A stretch of 64,000 bases of DNA, taken from the NCBI GenBank assembly GCA_017555025.1, contig JAFZHC010000018.1, forward strand, positions 1 to 64,000. Direction: 5' to 3'. Both the position numbers and the translations under genes were made by a program. This DNA comes from Akkermansia sp. (GTDB taxonomy: Bacteria; Verrucomicrobiota; Verrucomicrobiia; Verrucomicrobiales; Akkermansiaceae). The notes beneath the pieces were generated by a model. The model ran no database searches and was not told where the DNA came from. It saw nothing but the letters and a program-made list of their open reading frames with translations. The stretch's first letter is position 1. The number at the start of each line of letters is the position of its first letter. Shown here piece after piece: positions 32,161-41,085 of this stretch.

Positions 32161-34275
32161 TTATTGTTTGTCGCGGGACTTATACTTGGACTTCATGAGG
32201 GCGTCCTCGGCAGTATTCTTCTTAACGCGCTCGATAGCCAGCTTCGCTTTGTTAGCGATTTCGACATCGGAGTCGTTGTAAAGTTTGTCGAGTTGCTCCA
32301 TGACCCAAGCGTGGTCATGCATACCGGCGAGGGTGTTGATGAGCATTTCCTTCTGCTTGAAGCAAGCATCCATATCGGCACGCTCCTGGGAGCCTTCCTC
32401 CGTATCGGCGTAGCCGGAGCAATCCACGTTCAGCTTGTCGAAGACGAGATTAATCAGCTCCTGAGCTTCGGCGGACTCGCGGTCGCGGTTCTGGCCTACA
32501 ACAGAGCCGAGCATGTGCTCTGCAGAGTCGAGGTTAGCCTTGGCCTTGCGCAGGGCGGCCTTGTCATCACCGGCGGCTTCAACGGCCTCGGTTGCCTTGG
32601 CCTTCAGCTCGAGCAGGTAAGGAATGATGTCATCGTTGTAGTAGTTCGCAAAGAAGAACTCAACATTACGCCACTCGTCGGGGTTTTCGGCCTGCTCCTT
32701 GTAGTGAGCAAGAGCCTTGGGCGAGCAGGAACGACCCAGTGCACCCTGCATGCTAAAGCGGTGCTTCTCGGGTAGCGTTTCGAAGATGGTGTCACCGAGC
32801 TGCTGCTTCTTGTCGAGGTCATCCTCCATCATGATGATGTTCTGCAGGCACTGGGAGAGCGCCTTGGCAAGCTGCTCATCCAGCTCGTCGGCTTTCAGCA
32901 GGCTGATGATATCGGGGATATCCTTCTCCGATACACGCAGGCCCATGCTTTCCCAGATGTGGGAGAGGATGGTGGCCTTCTTGGTCCACTTGGGCTTGGC
33001 TGCTACGGAATCAGCCAGCTTGCGGAATTTGCTGTTGATGCCCTTGTTGTTGGAGATGGCCATGCGCTGAATGAGGTAACGGAAGATATCCGGATCCATC
33101 GTCGGCGCATTCTTGTCGAGCGTGCTGAAGATGAGGTTGTCGATGGTGGGCTCCATCTCAGAGGCGAGGGCAAGCAGCAGACATGCCAGCTGTGCAGTCT
33201 GCTTGGGGGCAGCACCATAAGCGTTGCGGCCTTGCTCATCTTTGGCGAACGGATTTACCACCATGTTGAGCAGGCACTGGGCGTCTTCCTTGCTGCATTC
33301 AACAGTGAAGTTTTTTCTGCGGGCGTCGTCCATGGTCTCAATCTGGTTCTTGTTGATTTCATGGGCACGCTTGAGGATGGCGTTGGTGGCGTCAATCTTG
33401 GCCTTGCGAGCATTACGCTCAGCGTTGACGTTCTGAACGTAAACGGAGCAGCCGATGCTGAGAGCCACCAGAGAGCCGAGGGCGATGTAGAAGAGAGGTG
33501 TTTTGTGGAAAGGCTTCTTCTCTGCCATCGTCTGCAGCTGCTGCAGGTAGGCATCGCGGGCGCTCATCTGGTCTTCGCTCATGCCGCTCTCGGTATAATC
33601 CTCTTCATCGCCCTGGGGCTCATCTGTCTGAGCCAGGGCTGCGGCGGGTTTGGGAGCTGCTGCCTTGGACTTGAGGCCGGCTGGTTTGGGTGCAGCTGCC
33701 TTGGCTTTGAGACCGGCGGGCTTGGGTGCGGCTACTTTAGGTTTGGCTGCAGCCGGTGTGGGGGCAGGGGCGGGGGCTTCTTCTACCACCTGTTCGGGCG
33801 CAGCGGCGGCTTCCTGCTGAGCCTGGTATTCAGCCATCTGGCGGTTATACTCCTCCATCTGGCGGTTGTACTCCTCCATCTGGCGTTCGTATTCAGCCTG
33901 AGCCGCGGCTTCGGCAGCAGCAGCGGCTTCTGCCTGAGCAGCAGCCTCGGCAGCGGCCTCCTCGGCCACGGTGTCGGCTACCGGTTCGGGGGCGGGTGTG
34001 GCTACGGGAGCGGCTACAGGCTCGGGTTCCGGTGTGGGAACGGGGGCTGCTACCGGTTCAGGGGCGGCTACGGGGGTGATTTCCGGCTCTGCGGCGGGCG
34101 CGGGAGTCGGTGTCTTAGGCTTAATAGCCTGGCCACCGGCACCTACCAGAGTGGGGCGCTTAACGGGGGCTGCGCCGGCATTGAGCTTCACGCGAGCGGC
34201 CGGAGCGGCGGCAACTGCCAGCTTGGGGCGAGCCCCGGGAGCCGGTGTATTGATTTTGAGTTTAGGTGCTGCCAT
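32161..34275 (-). CDS. Large single-span membrane protein with a Pro/Ala-rich N-terminus, unknown function
   Basis: A 704-residue protein. Residues 1-240 are low-complexity: Pro-Ala-Val-Glu stretches, an Ala-Glu-rich part followed by repeats of YERQMEEYNRQMEEYNRQM (likely coiled coil, near 130-150), and KPAGLKAKAAAPKPAGLK repeats. One membrane helix lies near 265-285 (TPLFYIALGSLVALSIGCSVYV), so the N-terminus is probably cytoplasmic. The C-terminal 400 residues are helical, with paired Cys (VECSKEDAQCLL; VDCSGYADTEEG; DACFKQK) that may form disulphides outside the cytoplasm; HEAT-like repeats are possible. Not recognised as a known family; gene is alone with its own terminator. Confidence 0.7.
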   Translation of the reverse strand: MAAPKLKINTPAPGARPKLAVAAAPAARVKLNAGAAPVKRPTLVGAGGQAIKPKTPTPAPAAEPEITPVAAPEPVAAPVPTPEPEPVAAPVATPAPEPVADTVAEEAAAEAAAQAEAAAAAEAAAQAEYERQMEEYNRQMEEYNRQMAEYQAQQEAAAAPEQVVEEAPAPAPTPAAAKPKVAAPKPAGLKAKAAAPKPAGLKSKAAAPKPAAALAQTDEPQGDEEDYTESGMSEDQMSARDAYLQQLQTMAEKKPFHKTPLFYIALGSLVALSIGCSVYVQNVNAERNARKAKIDATNAILKRAHEINKNQIETMDDARRKNFTVECSKEDAQCLLNMVVNPFAKDEQGRNAYGAAPKQTAQLACLLLALASEMEPTIDNLIFSTLDKNAPTMDPDIFRYLIQRMAISNNKGINSKFRKLADSVAAKPKWTKKATILSHIWESMGLRVSEKDIPDIISLLKADELDEQLAKALSQCLQNIIMMEDDLDKKQQLGDTIFETLPEKHRFSMQGALGRSCSPKALAHYKEQAENPDEWRNVEFFFANYYNDDIIPYLLELKAKATEAVEAAGDDKAALRKAKANLDSAEHMLGSVVGQNRDRESAEAQELINLVFDKLNVDCSGYADTEEGSQERADMDACFKQKEMLINTLAGMHDHAWVMEQLDKLYNDSDVEIANKAKLAIERVKKNTAEDALMKSKYKSRDKQ

Positions 34276-34369
34276 AAGTGATAAGTTGTGATGTGTGAAA
34301 ATGGTAAAGCTACTGCGGATACTCTACCTTATTTTTTATCTGATTGCAATCACGGAATGCGCTCTGATG

Positions 34370-35425
34370 TTAATTTTCCTGTATTTCAGGTACTTTCTGC
34401 GGGGCTGTGGCCCAAAGTCGCAGGCTTATCAGCAGGGCAATGAACATGAGTGGTACCAGATAACAGGCGATGGAGAGGGGAAGTTGCTCCGTAATGCGGG
34501 GACCTGGTGCACCGGCTGCTGTGAGGTACCACAAGGCACGCAGGCAGGCGTAGAGAATGAGGGCTCCCATGCCACGCTGCATCCACTTTTTCTGAGTGAA
34601 ACCGAGTGGTTTCAGGATGAGCATGAGCAACAGAGCCACCAAGGGCAACAGGGTGTTCATGCCGGTTTGGTAAGAAATGTAGCTTTTATCTGCCGGCTCA
34701 ACGCTGATGACATATTGCCCGATGGTGGTTTCGAATGTCAGGCCGTAAAGCGCCATGACGGTGGCTGCCAGAGTGATGTAAAAGCGGGCTGTGCTGAGCT
34801 TACCGGGTTGCCACAGTAGCAACAGTCCCCAGGGGAGCAGCAGGGCTATGCCGAAGAAGCTGATGGCCTGTGCTCGGCACCAGAATTGGCCGCATACCAG
34901 CATGGCGGCTGCACAGAGAATGACGATGGGGAGCGCCGCCTTTTCTCGCAGGGCTGTAGAGAGAAGGCGACAGAGAATCATCCCTCCGCCACATATCTGC
35001 AAGGCAAGGCGGTAGTGCGAAAGGTCGAAGAAGTTGGTGGAGCTGAGGCCGACTCCGTAGGCACCCGGGGCTCCCACAGACCAAGGGAAGATGCACCCCA
35101 GCGCCATGATGCAGGCCGCCAGCGTAATCCATCCACACCACAGCCCGGCATCTGCCATGCGGTTCAGCGGTTGCACAGGTGCCCATTTTGCGCCGCACAA
35201 GGGCAGCAGGGCTCGCCACATTTCAGCGCCCATGCCGAGGGCGGCGGCTGCTGCTCCGGCTGCAAAGATGCCGGCGGGCAATACGTTGTAGAGTTGCCAT
35301 AGGGGGATGAAGCCCAGTACTTCGGCGTTGCCCAGCAGAGCGGCCGGGTTTTGTACGTGCTGGTTGGCCATGGTGACCAGCAGCAGAAAGAAGACAAGAG
35401 CTACGAGGAAAAGACGTTTTTTCAT
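34370..35425 (-). CDS. Ten-helix membrane protein of the ActC-cytochrome operon, unknown
   Basis: A 351-residue protein with about ten membrane helices and few charged loops. It begins MKKRLFLVALVFFLLLVTMANQ, has helix pairs such as LLPWGLLLLW and TLLPLVALLLMLILKPLGF, and a loop ETTIGQYVISVEPADKSYIS. No motif was recognised. It overlaps the cytochrome gene by four bases (ATGA), so it is translationally coupled; by position it takes the place of ActF or an oxidase partner of alternative complex III, but the sequence does not clearly show it. Confidence 0.65.
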   Translation of the reverse strand: MKKRLFLVALVFFLLLVTMANQHVQNPAALLGNAEVLGFIPLWQLYNVLPAGIFAAGAAAAALGMGAEMWRALLPLCGAKWAPVQPLNRMADAGLWCGWITLAACIMALGCIFPWSVGAPGAYGVGLSSTNFFDLSHYRLALQICGGGMILCRLLSTALREKAALPIVILCAAAMLVCGQFWCRAQAISFFGIALLLPWGLLLLWQPGKLSTARFYITLAATVMALYGLTFETTIGQYVISVEPADKSYISYQTGMNTLLPLVALLLMLILKPLGFTQKKWMQRGMGALILYACLRALWYLTAAGAPGPRITEQLPLSIACYLVPLMFIALLISLRLWATAPQKVPEIQEN

Positions 35426-35850
35426 GGTTTGAGACTTTGGATGTGCTGAAGAAGGGCGCGGCGGTTGTCGGTACGCAGACGTTGATGAAATGCCGGCATG
35501 GCACCACGCCCTTCCTCCAGTATGAGACTCTGTTCCTCAGCCGGGCGTTCGCTTGTTATGAGATTGCCTACAGCGGGCATACCCGGGGTGCGGGCCGTAT
35601 AGCTCCGGCCGCTGCCGTCCGTACCGTGACAATGAGCACAATGAATGGCAAAAAGCTCAGCTCCCGTACCGGCTGCAGGCGTTTCTGTGCCGTATGGTAC
35701 AACCCCAGCTGGGTGGGGGCGGCGGGTGGTAAGTGCTTGCTCCGGGGTGTCGAAGACGAGGCGGGACGGCTGTCCGCTGTAGTCAAAACCAATGCGCAGG
35801 GCGGCCGCCAGAGCCAGCAGGACGAGGATAATCCAAAAGAAGTATTTCAT
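35422..35850 (-). CDS. Membrane-anchored mono-heme cytochrome c (ActE-like)
   Basis: A 142-residue protein with an uncleaved N-terminal anchor (MKYFFWIILVLLALAAALRIG) and a class I cytochrome c domain: heme site CAHCH near residue 75, and the distal Met probably in EEGRGAMPAFHQRL near 120, followed by a terminal helix RRALLQHIQSL. Small cytochromes of this kind (ActE) take electrons from alternative complex III. The start at 35850 overlaps the stop of the ActC-like gene by four bases (ATGA). A longer frame upstream is antisense-free but lies inside the ActC-like gene. Confidence 0.85.
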   Translation of the reverse strand: MKYFFWIILVLLALAAALRIGFDYSGQPSRLVFDTPEQALTTRRPHPAGVVPYGTETPAAGTGAELFAIHCAHCHGTDGSGRSYTARTPGMPAVGNLITSERPAEEQSLILEEGRGAMPAFHQRLRTDNRRALLQHIQSLKP

Positions 35851-37181
35851 ACGCGGCGGTAGCAGGTGCAGAAGTGAATGAATACGGCAACGCCGCCTCC
35901 CAGAAGGCTGCATACCCAGATGGCCGGCCACCAGAATGCCCACCCCTGTGGGTAGGAGCCCGGTGTGCCTGCTGTGTCGGCCCATTGGGTGGCGAGCGCC
36001 CACAATATGCTGCCCGCCGCGCCGGTAACAGCTCCTACGGCTGCCCACAGGGCGGGGCGTGTGTGGCAGGGGGCTTTGAGGCGGGTGAGCGGGTCAATCT
36101 GTTCTGCCGGCATGCGGGCGGATATACTCAGGAAGAGGGCGGCGAAGAGCCCTAGGCTGCCCAGCAGCATGGCTATGTCAACTTCGGTGGGGCTGTAGCT
36201 GCCACCGCTGTATGTCAGGGAGCGCCCCACTACGATGTGCACGCGCTCCAGCCACATGCCCACCAGCAGCCCTCCGCTTACCAGCGCGGTAATCATGCGT
36301 CTGCGGCGCAGTGCCGGCCACCAATACACCCCCGGTAACAATACGTTGAGCGCGAGCAACCAGGTGTAATCACTCCCCGGGAACTCCGGGTTACGCAGCC
36401 ACTCCAGCCCGTAAAGCAGCCCCATGGCGCAGCTGAGCCCCAAGGTGAGGTGGGCGAGCTTGCCGATGAGCTCAGAGCTACAGCGCCGGCAGAGGGCAAT
36501 AAGCTGAACTGCAGCCATGCCCGAGAGCAGGGCTCCGCATACGAAATATGGGGGGATGATGCTTTCGTGCCAGCGTTGGGTGAGGGCGAAGTCGCAGCCC
36601 ACCACGCTGTGTACGGTGACTACAAGCGGCGTGAGCAGAGCCGCCATCAGCAGGCAGCAGCGAGCCCATACGGGGTGCAGGGATTGCGGCGCTCGCTCCC
36701 CCCATATTCCCATGAGCCAGAATAGTACGGAAAGCAGCAGGTAGCTGCCGATGGCTACGGTGTCCCATGCGAGGGCTGAACTCAGGTTGGGCCATACCCC
36801 GCTGGCTACCGGCAGGGGGACCATTTGCCACAGCATCCAAGCTCTCCCTACATGAACCAAGGGGAACACCGCTGCCGTGCATACGGCGCACAAGGTCATC
36901 AGCTCCGCATGGCGGGCAATCTCGCCGCGCCAGCTTTTGCCGGTAATGAGCAGCACGGCGGAGATGAGGGTGCCGGCGTGCCCCAGACCAATCCAGAATA
37001 CAAAATTAGCAATGTCCCAGCCCCATGGGACGTCATTGTTGACACCCAGTACTCCCACGCCCTCTGTGGCAATACGTACCGCACTCCACCCCAGCCCCCA
37101 CACGGCAATCGCTGCGCATAGCAGCATCAGGGCGGTGTAGCCCTTTGTGCAGCGTGCGGTCTGAGCGGCCTGTATGTCCAT
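35847..37181 (-). CDS. ActC/NrfD-like quinol-interacting membrane subunit, with an ActD-like tail
   Basis: A 444-residue protein with ten or more helices. It matches ActC of alternative complex III throughout: VPWGWDIANFVFWIGLGHAGTLISAVLL, HAELMTLCAVCTAAVFPLVHVGR, TPLVVTVHSVVGCDFA, SIIPPYFVCGALLSGMAAV, GMWLERVHIVV and YSPTEVDIAMLLGSLGLF. ActC binds quinol in the inner membrane. After residue 355 two more helices follow (PALWAAVGAVTGAAGSILWAL; WAFWWPAIWVCSLLGGGVAVFI) that resemble the membrane part of ActD, so the protein may be an ActC-ActD fusion without the soluble ActD domain. First gene of a three-gene coupled operon; ActA (multiheme) and ActB (Fe-S) are not in the window next to it. Confidence 0.82.
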   Translation of the reverse strand: MDIQAAQTARCTKGYTALMLLCAAIAVWGLGWSAVRIATEGVGVLGVNNDVPWGWDIANFVFWIGLGHAGTLISAVLLITGKSWRGEIARHAELMTLCAVCTAAVFPLVHVGRAWMLWQMVPLPVASGVWPNLSSALAWDTVAIGSYLLLSVLFWLMGIWGERAPQSLHPVWARCCLLMAALLTPLVVTVHSVVGCDFALTQRWHESIIPPYFVCGALLSGMAAVQLIALCRRCSSELIGKLAHLTLGLSCAMGLLYGLEWLRNPEFPGSDYTWLLALNVLLPGVYWWPALRRRRMITALVSGGLLVGMWLERVHIVVGRSLTYSGGSYSPTEVDIAMLLGSLGLFAALFLSISARMPAEQIDPLTRLKAPCHTRPALWAAVGAVTGAAGSILWALATQWADTAGTPGSYPQGWAFWWPAIWVCSLLGGGVAVFIHFCTCYRRV

Positions 37182-37250
37182 TACTCCCTTAGTTTAGCAG
37201 ATGCCCCCGCCGCTGACAAGCGGTAAGTGGGTGTGTGCTCCGGCGAAGGA

Positions 37251-40097
37251 TTACCTGTTCGATGCATTTGAGGATTGGGCTCCGAATCGGAGCAGATGTT
37301 TTACGCACTCGGTGTTTTTCTGTTTTCGGGCTATGTCGAGGGGTGTTTGATTGTTGTTTGCTTTTCTGTTAATGTCAATACCCGGGGTGACTAACAGTCG
37401 AAAAACTATTGAACTTTTGCCGAATTTGGCCGCATAGTACAAAGGCGTCTCGCCTGCGTCGTTGGTGATGTTGATATCGAGGTCGGGTGACTGTAGAAGG
37501 ATTTCAAGCATTTGGCTATTATTGTTGATTACTGCTCGGTGCAATGCCGTGAAGCCATGAGCATCTTTCTTGTTGACATTGCCTTTCCTTTTTTTCAATA
37601 ACCTGGCTGCTTGTATATTGTTGCACTCAGCTGCATAAACAAAGGCGTCTTCTGTGTTGATATCGGGGCGTGAGAGCAGGAAATTCAGCAATTCCGTATC
37701 TTTGTTTTTGATGGCTTCTTTCAGGGGTGTTCGCCCTTGCTGATCGCTGTAGTTGACATCTGCTCCATCGATAATAAGTTGGCGTATCCCGGCACTATTC
37801 TTGTTTTTTAATGCTTGGCTTAACTCTTTAGTATAGATTGACTTACGTTCATCTTTGATGAGTTGTTCTGCCGTTATGCCCTGACGGTTTGCTATCTGTT
37901 TGTTGATTGCCCGATGTGCCAGCAGTTGATCGCTGTTGCGCTTTTGCCGATGGATGATAGCGAGGTGCAAGGGAGTATTGCCATCTGCATTGGTTTGGTT
38001 TACATTGATACTCTTTATATTGAGCAGGTAATTAAGGGCGTTATAGGAGTTCTTGGTGCACAACAGGTGCAGGGCTGTATTTCCCCGTTTATCCGGAATG
38101 TTGGGATTCAGCTCACTATGTTGAGCTAATAGGGAGAGGGTATATTGATGCGCTTGTTGTGCTGCATAATGCAGGGCGGTATTGCCTTCTTTGTCGATGA
38201 GGTTAGGATTAACCTTCTTGTTTTTCAGCAGTTGATGGATGACGTTGCCTTTACTGTGTAGTGCAGCCAGATGGAGGGCCGTTTTTCCCTGAGAGTCGGT
38301 GGCATTAACATTGATGGCTTCAATCTTCAATAGTTCGTTGACGATGGGATGATTGCCTTTTTCAGCTGCAACATGCAAAGCTTGTTTTCCCTGTTTATTT
38401 GCTATATCGTATTTCAGCTGCTTTTGGGTGACGAGGTGGCGGAGATAATTGACATTGTTTTTTTCCACGGCGTAGTGCAGAGCCGTTTTGCCATCGAGGT
38501 CGGTCTTGTTGATATCAATCCCTTTGATGTTGAGTAAGAGCGGAACGTAGTTCACGCGTTCTTTCATGATAGCCAGCATCAGAGCTGTTCTTTTTTTGCT
38601 GTCTTCCTGGTTGGCGTCAATGCCATCGAGGGTTGTCAGGATTTTCAGTTCATCGTCATTTCCGCTGTCGACAGCCTGTAACAACAGTTGGCTGTTGGGG
38701 CAAGCCGCATCATTGAAGCCGATGTCGGGTAACGCTGCGAGGAAGCGTACGCAGTCGAGATGTTTGCGCCTGAGAGCATGGATAAAAGGTGTATGGCCGT
38801 TGTTATCATGCTGATTGATGGCAATTCCGGGTACGGCTGCCAGTAGTTTAACGTAATCAAGCTTGCCGTCGATAGTAACCTTACAAAGGGCGGTCTGACC
38901 ATCGTTGTTGGTTAAGTTGACGTCTGCTTTCTGCGTGTTGAGGAGTTCCTGCACGCAATCGGTGTGGTTGTGGGTAACGGCATACATCAGCGCCGTCCAG
39001 CAATGGGTGTCTTGCTGGTTGAGGTTAATGTCAGGCTCTTGCAACAGGCGCTTTACGCAGTTTACATGCCCTTTGATGCAGGCCATCATCAGGGGCGTTT
39101 GGTTAATATTGTTGAGGGTATTGGCGTCGGTTCCTTCTTTCAGGAGCTTATCGAGTCGTTGCTCGTCCCCCTGTGAGACGCATTCCCACAGGTGTTCAAC
39201 ATTGCTTAGCGTCGGTTGTTTTGTTTCGTTAATTTGGGGAACAGGAGGCGCCGGCGCATCTTCCTTTTCTGCCACGGCTTCCGTCTGCCCTACCATCAAC
39301 CGAAGGGTGGAGAGAGTCAGTATTATAAGCGTGAGCGAGATGGCTACCCATTGAGTCGGCCGTATTTTCTGTTTCTTGCGTTCTGAAACTTGCGCCGATT
39401 CTTTATCGGATAGGGTATCTTGCTGTGTATCGGTTGCATCCGCAGGAATATCCGTCAGTTGGTCTGAGCCCTCTATTGCCTCTTGCTGAAGTTCAGCCGG
39501 TATTGGTTGGGGCTCAATTTCTCCTTGTTGGGGGAGGTCTGTAGGCGGCACCGGTGCCGGAGCCGCTTTTTTTCCGGGGCGTCGCATGCCAAGAAGGCTG
39601 TGAGCCATCAGCAGGGATACACAATCCTTATGCCCATACTCATCGGCAAGCGCAATGGGTAAATCCCCATTGTTGTTGATGATGGATATGTTTGTTTTTT
39701 CGTGCGCTAATAAGATTTTAACACAGTCCGTATGACCTTTTTGTGCTGCGAGCGACAACGGGGTATTGCCTTGGTAATCCTGTGGGTTTGGGTCGGCATC
39801 TTCTCTGTTCAACAGCAGACTCAGGCACTCGGCATATCCTTTGTCTGCCGCAACGAGGATGGCGCCGGGGCTGATGTCAACCCCGGTTTTGAGCAGATGG
39901 TTGAGTGCCGATATGTTGTTGGTTTCTGCAGCCTGTATAATCTGTTTTTTGTATGCTTGAGCAAGCGTGCCGGAAAGCACGGCTGTATTGGTTGTGGAGC
40001 GGTTGATATGGTCAGTCAGACTGAAGTCAGCAGAGCTTTCGCTCTCTGCCTCGGCAGGGAGCTGTGAGCTTGTCGGCGTTGTTTCGTTTTCAGGCAT
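37251..40097 (-). CDS. Giant ankyrin-repeat membrane protein
   Basis: A 948-residue protein built almost wholly of ankyrin repeats, about 24 of them (units such as DYQGNTPLSLAAQKGHTDCVKILLAH and DSQGKTALHLAALHSKGNVIHQLL). About four repeats lie before a basic segment and a membrane helix (RKKQKIRPTQWVAISLTLIILTL, about residues 240-265); the rest follow it. The repeat blocks therefore lie on opposite sides of a membrane, or the first block is cytoplasmic and the second periplasmic. It is richer in A/T codons than its neighbours. It starts nine bases after the 40107 gene stops and is the last gene of an accessory operon with PH-like/DUF3592 proteins. Function unknown; protein-protein binding expected. 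Confidence 0.88.
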   Translation of the reverse strand: MPENETTPTSSQLPAEAESESSADFSLTDHINRSTTNTAVLSGTLAQAYKKQIIQAAETNNISALNHLLKTGVDISPGAILVAADKGYAECLSLLLNREDADPNPQDYQGNTPLSLAAQKGHTDCVKILLAHEKTNISIINNNGDLPIALADEYGHKDCVSLLMAHSLLGMRRPGKKAAPAPVPPTDLPQQGEIEPQPIPAELQQEAIEGSDQLTDIPADATDTQQDTLSDKESAQVSERKKQKIRPTQWVAISLTLIILTLSTLRLMVGQTEAVAEKEDAPAPPVPQINETKQPTLSNVEHLWECVSQGDEQRLDKLLKEGTDANTLNNINQTPLMMACIKGHVNCVKRLLQEPDINLNQQDTHCWTALMYAVTHNHTDCVQELLNTQKADVNLTNNDGQTALCKVTIDGKLDYVKLLAAVPGIAINQHDNNGHTPFIHALRRKHLDCVRFLAALPDIGFNDAACPNSQLLLQAVDSGNDDELKILTTLDGIDANQEDSKKRTALMLAIMKERVNYVPLLLNIKGIDINKTDLDGKTALHYAVEKNNVNYLRHLVTQKQLKYDIANKQGKQALHVAAEKGNHPIVNELLKIEAINVNATDSQGKTALHLAALHSKGNVIHQLLKNKKVNPNLIDKEGNTALHYAAQQAHQYTLSLLAQHSELNPNIPDKRGNTALHLLCTKNSYNALNYLLNIKSINVNQTNADGNTPLHLAIIHRQKRNSDQLLAHRAINKQIANRQGITAEQLIKDERKSIYTKELSQALKNKNSAGIRQLIIDGADVNYSDQQGRTPLKEAIKNKDTELLNFLLSRPDINTEDAFVYAAECNNIQAARLLKKRKGNVNKKDAHGFTALHRAVINNNSQMLEILLQSPDLDINITNDAGETPLYYAAKFGKSSIVFRLLVTPGIDINRKANNNQTPLDIARKQKNTECVKHLLRFGAQSSNASNR

Positions 40098-40106
40098 GTT
40101 CTGAGC

Positions 40107-41081
40107 TCAGCAAGGTGGGTTGAGGGGGATTCTGTAATGCTTGAGATGCCTGCTGATGTGGTGGGAGCCGGCATGTCGGTAGCGATGCAGCAGGATGATG
40201 AGTGCCGCCCCGGCCAGAAAGAGACCGCCCCCAATCATTCCCCCGGGGCTGAGGTCGCGGAGGCAGAGTGCGGCGAGGAAAAGGCACGCAATGCAGGTGG
40301 CCGCCGCCCCCAAGCCAAATTCTGCCAGACGGGTCAGCCACAAATCGGTAAGGGTGACGGGGGCTATGTCCTGCGGGGTGAAGCTCAGGCAGGGACTGCC
40401 ATTGAGCTCGCAGGGGAGGAAAGAGGGGATATCCGCGACCTTGCCGCCGTAGATGTTTTTCTCGCCGTGCTTGATGAAAGCGTTTATCTCGTAACCGAAG
40501 GCGCACCAAGCCAGGCTGAGAGCCAGCAAGGTATATTGCAGCCCGACGGGCAGGGTGGCTGCCGTAGCAGCGTCGTTCGCCGGCAATAGGGGACCACAGG
40601 CAAGGTCTCCGCCAAAACCGGCAAAAACAGCCCGAGGTGCCAGTACGATTGCCGAGCGGGCAGAGGAATAACGCAGGGATTGCAGTCGGCTGAGCCCGCA
40701 GCTTCTGGCCCAGAGGTAACGGCGCCCGATATCATCCTCGCACAGGTACAGGTGCTGTGTTTTATCCTCACGCAGGGTTGCCGTGTTGTTGCTGATGGTC
40801 GCCAGAGGGGTACCATTCAGGCTGATGGTACCGCTGACTGCCGGCAGGCGCATGCGGCGGGCGTTGGAATCCACTAGGCGGCGGGGGTAGCTCAGCTGCA
40901 TTTGCAGTTGATCGCCGCGCAGGTTGATACTCAGTATCAGCGAGGTAGGGTCTACCCGTATTTCCAGTTCAGCGGAGCCGAGGGTACCGCTTATTTCTTT
41001 GAGCATCATGCCACGGCTGCGCAGCTTCTTCGATTGAAAAGTTGCGCTGAACAGGCTGCACATGTCGGGGGAGGAAGGCAT
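40107..41081 (-). CDS. Membrane protein of the ankyrin operon, unknown function
   Basis: A 324-residue protein. Residues 1-150 are soluble and beta-rich (LEIRVDPTSLILSINLRGDQLQMQLSYPRR; ISLNGTPLATIS). Four membrane helices follow in the second half (VGLQYTLLALSLAWCAFGYEI; RLAEFGLGAAATCIACLFLAALCL; GMIGGGLFLAGAALIILLH) with a His/Arg-rich end. Not recognised. The ATG lies five bases from the preceding DUF3592-type gene, so it is in one unit with it and with the ankyrin gene. Confidence 0.65.
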   Translation of the reverse strand: MPSSPDMCSLFSATFQSKKLRSRGMMLKEISGTLGSAELEIRVDPTSLILSINLRGDQLQMQLSYPRRLVDSNARRMRLPAVSGTISLNGTPLATISNNTATLREDKTQHLYLCEDDIGRRYLWARSCGLSRLQSLRYSSARSAIVLAPRAVFAGFGGDLACGPLLPANDAATAATLPVGLQYTLLALSLAWCAFGYEINAFIKHGEKNIYGGKVADIPSFLPCELNGSPCLSFTPQDIAPVTLTDLWLTRLAEFGLGAAATCIACLFLAALCLRDLSPGGMIGGGLFLAGAALIILLHRYRHAGSHHISRHLKHYRIPLNPPC

Positions 41082-41085
41082 AAAC

